From contig DUNG01000023.1 of the NCBI GenBank assembly GCA_012839475.1, positions 62,001-126,000 on the forward strand: a stretch of 64,000 bases of DNA. Reading direction: 5' to 3'. Made by a program: the position numbers and the translations under genes. The DNA is from Petrimonas sp. GTDB lineage: Bacteria; Bacteroidota; Bacteroidia; Bacteroidales; Dysgonomonadaceae. How positions within the stretch are numbered: the first letter of the stretch is position 1; each line of letters begins with the position of its first letter. Positions 61,763 to 64,000 of the stretch are shown in pieces. The notes under the pieces are model-generated. The model saw nothing but the letters and a program-made list of their open reading frames with translations. It had not been told where the DNA came from and searched no databases.

Positions 61763-63010
61763 TTATTGTTTCCTTTTTGCTAGCGCCAGTATACGGCTCA
61801 TCTCGTTGAACGCGATCATGTACCCCTCGTCCACCCCCATGCCCGGTTTCGCGAGGCACTGGTCGGGTGAGGTGGCCATCGCGATGTGCGCGCACACCTC
61901 GGCCGAGCGGCTCGTCTCGTTGCAGGTACCTCCCAGGTAGGCACCCATCCCCTGCTTCTTGCAGTAGAGCACCGCCTCGATGGAGTTGTTGATCCCACCC
62001 AGATCGGGTGTCTTTACCTGGATCATGTGGCCTGCCCGGTTGTCCGTGAAGTCGATGATATCCTGAAGCGTGTTGCACCACTCGTCTGCCACGATTTCGG
62101 CTTCTACCCCTTTCGCTTCCATTTGCGCCCGCAGTTCGCTCAGCGCTTTTATCTGCTCCGCCTTGTCGCCCATGTCCACCGGCCCCTCTATCCGCAGCTT
62201 GAAGGGGCGTGCCATCTCGGTCAGTTCGCCCAAGTAATCGGCGATCGCCTCGCTGTCGTCGTTAAACACCGTGCTCAGCGTTCCGTACACGTCGATATGG
62301 ATCACCGGGTTATACCCTTCGTTAGGCTTCAATTTGAGAATCCGTTCGCGAAGCCACCCCACGTACTCCTTCAACTTCTCGCCATTTTGGCCCGTTTTCG
62401 TCTCCACGTTGTTAAAGAGGCCATGCGGCAGCACGTCGGCTCCCTTCATGATCATCTTGTCGGCGTTCAGGTAGCGGTCGTCACCCGACTGCGTGAAGAT
62501 GGGGATAAGCGTTTTCGAAAGGTCGGTCCCATACTCCTCGGCAATTACTTCGGCCATCAGTCGCCCTTGGCTCTTGGCCACCGCGTCGAGGCAGGCTTGG
62601 GTCACGCCGTACCGGATGGCCGTGTGGTACGGCTTCCCGGTCGATGGGCGAACCTTTTTATCCACCCGATCGGCCATCTCCCGGAAGGTGGTGATCTTTT
62701 GCCCCACGTAGAGCGGTGCGATCTCCTCCCGGATGATCGGTATAAAGGTATCGGCCAGGAAGAGCGGGTCGCGTCCACCGGCGCCAGAGTATTGCACCGC
62801 CGCGCAGTCGCCATGCGCTATCGCCCCATTCTCTAGGACGAAGAGTACCGAGATGGCTTCACCCGCCTGACGAACCGCCGTGAAACCGGGCGTCTGGGAT
62901 TCACCCACGTAGAAAGCACCATCGCTTTTAGCCCCACCCTTGATCGCCTTCTGATCATCAAAGAAAAACCCTGTTTTTCCCGGGGCGCAAATCACATCAA
63001 CTATTTTCAT
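61763..63010 (-). CDS. mal: Methylaspartate ammonia-lyase
   Basis: The product has 415 residues, the size of the C. tetanomorphum enzyme (413). It deaminates (2S,3S)-3-methylaspartate to mesaconate. It belongs to the enolase superfamily. The metal ligands are expected at Asp 240 (VIHIDVYG), Glu 275 (LRIEGPVD) and Asp 309 (IVADEWC), and the acid/base residues at Lys 333 (IQVKTPDLGG) and His 196 (VLPHGLF). All are in place with a constant offset of two from the known enzyme. It follows glmE by 275 nt that hold a hairpin and a palindrome, suggesting separate control. Confidence 0.97.
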   Translation of the reverse strand: MKIVDVICAPGKTGFFFDDQKAIKGGAKSDGAFYVGESQTPGFTAVRQAGEAISVLFVLENGAIAHGDCAAVQYSGAGGRDPLFLADTFIPIIREEIAPLYVGQKITTFREMADRVDKKVRPSTGKPYHTAIRYGVTQACLDAVAKSQGRLMAEVIAEEYGTDLSKTLIPIFTQSGDDRYLNADKMIMKGADVLPHGLFNNVETKTGQNGEKLKEYVGWLRERILKLKPNEGYNPVIHIDVYGTLSTVFNDDSEAIADYLGELTEMARPFKLRIEGPVDMGDKAEQIKALSELRAQMEAKGVEAEIVADEWCNTLQDIIDFTDNRAGHMIQVKTPDLGGINNSIEAVLYCKKQGMGAYLGGTCNETSRSAEVCAHIAMATSPDQCLAKPGMGVDEGYMIAFNEMSRILALAKRKQ

Positions 63011-63066
63011 ACGATTTTTTATCTTTATATTTCAGTGTATGGAACTATTTCGTTAAGTCAAATGAG

Positions 63067-63092
63067 CATTGGACAAGTTTACTTGGACAATG
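63067..63092. promoter_or_regulatory. 26-bp imperfect palindrome upstream of mal (candidate operator)
   Basis: CATTGGACAAG (63067-63077), TTTA, then CTTGGACAATG (63082-63092). The arms are complementary except for the two bases GA in each arm. TTGGACAA is also a direct repeat within it. It lies 57 nt upstream of the mal start on the minus-strand side, where a regulator would bind. Confidence 0.5.
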
Positions 63093-63234
63093 CCATGACG
63101 AGAAATAGACTAACTTTAGTGAACCTTTGATGTTTAAAATAATCATTCCTTAAGGGCATTTAATGATTATTGTAAACATGTCGGTTTCATATTCTTCGTT
63201 TTATTTACTTTTCTCAGCGTTTGTTTTTCTTGCA

Positions 63235-63266
63235 CTTTTGCTTTCAGGCTCGACTGAAAGCAAAAG
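63235..63266 (-). terminator. Perfect 13-bp hairpin downstream of glmE
   Basis: CTTTTGCTTTCAG (63235-63247), a 6-nt loop and CTGAAAGCAAAAG (63254-63266) lie 20 nt past the glmE stop. No U-run follows on the minus strand, so it may attenuate or stabilise the mRNA instead of ending it fully. Confidence 0.5.
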
Positions 63267-63285
63267 AACAGCTGCTTTTTGTGCA

Positions 63286-64000
63286 TTATCTTGGCCGTCC
63301 CACGAGGAATCCCTTCCCGATGGCGTAAACATCATCGATGACCATTTGGAAGTTGACCGGTCGTTTCTCCGCTTTGCCCCGCTCTTCGAGCTTGGCACGG
63401 TGAAAATCCTTTAGCTCTTTCGTGAAGGGGAGGTTCCCCATCTCCAGCAGGCGGATCGCACCCATGTTGTCCCTTGCCGGCAGGACCTTCCCGGCGTTGT
63501 ATTTGCTCGGTGCGAATGGGATATCGAGTACCCCCGCCTCGAAGGCGGCGACGGTTCCCACCGCGTAGTCCCCTTTTCCGAGCTCTTCGACCCGATCCAA
63601 GATACACTTGGTCTCCTCCTCGATGATCGCGCTCTCCGTCAGCACGGCGGGGATACCCCTAAGGTCCTGGTCTCTGAGCATCGATATCACCTGCTTGGTG
63701 GCCCTTAGCCCGGCCGCGTTGGCCTCTTTCGTGGGTACGCCCATCGCCTCGTGTGGGGTCTTCACGATTACCTTGGTCGCTTTGGCCAGTGCCGCCGTGG
63801 CGGCCCCCCACGAGATTACCCCGAACGCCTTCGCTTCGTCTTGCGGGAAGCCGCCCATCCACTGGTGGAAGACGGTAGTGATCCGCACATCGTGGAACCC
63901 ATGTTTGTCGAGGTACTCTTGGCAGACACTCTTTAGTGCGCGGATCGCCGCTACGTCTTGGATCAGGTTGCCACACTGCCCATATCCCACCGTGATATCC
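63286..64000 (-). CDS. glmE: Methylaspartate (glutamate) mutase subunit E, 5' part outside window
   Basis: The visible 237 residues are the C-terminal half of the coenzyme-B12 glutamate mutase epsilon subunit (the full protein is about 480 aa). Visible features are [58 protein letters not shown] and the C-terminal [13 protein letters not shown]. It rearranges L-glutamate to 3-methylaspartate with the small cobalamin-binding S subunit, whose gene is expected upstream beyond the window. The next gene downstream, mal, uses its product. Confidence 0.95.
   Translation of the reverse strand, partial: DITVGYGQCGNLIQDVAAIRALKSVCQEYLDKHGFHDVRITTVFHQWMGGFPQDEAKAFGVISWGAATAALAKATKVIVKTPHEAMGVPTKEANAAGLRATKQVISMLRDQDLRGIPAVLTESAIIEEETKCILDRVEELGKGDYAVGTVAAFEAGVLDIPFAPSKYNAGKVLPARDNMGAIRLLEMGNLPFTKELKDFHRAKLEERGKAEKRPVNFQMVIDDVYAIGKGFLVGRPR

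Noticed and set aside
61886-62836. 316-codon plus-strand frame opposite mal
   Set aside because: mal has all catalytic residues, so the antisense frame is a by-product of its codon use.
63163-63414. 83-residue plus-strand frame starting with a hydrophobic segment
   Set aside because: It runs through the hairpin and into the 3' end of glmE and has no promoter or homology that I recognise.
1-64000. tRNA, rRNA, CRISPR or insertion sequences
   Set aside because: I found no tRNA T-loop patterns in the gaps, no regularly spaced repeats with spacers, and no transposase or integrase frame.

Overview
The window reads as chromosome of an anaerobic, protein- and amino-acid-fermenting member of the Bacteroidota, most like the Dysgonomonadaceae/Porphyromonadaceae (Proteiniphilum, Petrimonas and relatives). 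The signs are: FecR/ECF-sigma/TonB-receptor signalling, DUF4249 and DUF5020 proteins, a PorW/SprE-type type IX secretion lipoprotein, secreted S9 and tricorn-like S41 peptidases, promoters of the Bacteroidota type (TTTG or TTG, about 20 nt, TAnnTTTG), and a methylaspartate glutamate-fermentation cluster. The species is an inference. I see no tRNA, rRNA, CRISPR array or transposase.

Layout. 1-4106: a truncated secreted S9 peptidase and aspartate ammonia-lyase (minus strand). 4292-4888: a small secreted protein. 4982-14460 (minus): porW-like, rdgB, Gfo/Idh oxidoreductase, ECF sigma, FecR, TonB receptor and DUF4249 lipoprotein, closely spaced. A three-unit 49-bp degenerate tandem repeat lies between receptor and lipoprotein. 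14619-18243 (minus): metal ABC permease, aroA, cysS. 18502-27798 (plus): DUF5020 protein, purine permease, efp, radC, DUF59 protein, lpxH, tricorn-like protease, sugar kinase.

27880-32630 is an AT-richer accessory island with a hipBA-type toxin-antitoxin pair and a restriction-modification pair. The nuclease is MutH/Sau3AI-like and the cytosine methyltransferase carries an extra C-terminal domain. 32738-42344 holds a TrmH-type methyltransferase and a surface-polysaccharide cluster: three glycosyltransferases, two methyltransferases, a Wzx-like flippase, and the UDP-ManNAcA pair wecB/wecC. 42605-43720 is a GH5 Tat-type lipoprotein. 43794-57283 is mostly housekeeping: MBL hydrolase, purD, membrane protein, alkaline phosphatase, surE, an inserted FAD oxidoreductase, lpxB, phosphofructokinase, rnc, fabF, acpP, purN.

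57284-64000 (minus) is the most distinctive block: methylaspartate mutase E (cut by the window edge), methylaspartate ammonia-lyase, an AtuA/DUF1446 protein, a DUF4387 protein, a P-loop protein of the family named for an AlaRS second additional domain, and a two-subunit Fe-S hydratase. Together these would convert glutamate to 3-methylaspartate, mesaconate and then citramalate, so the hydratase is more likely mesaconase than fumarase. The AtuA, DUF4387 and P-loop proteins have no assigned step and are the best candidates here for an undescribed function. A 26-bp imperfect palindrome upstream of the ammonia-lyase is a candidate operator.
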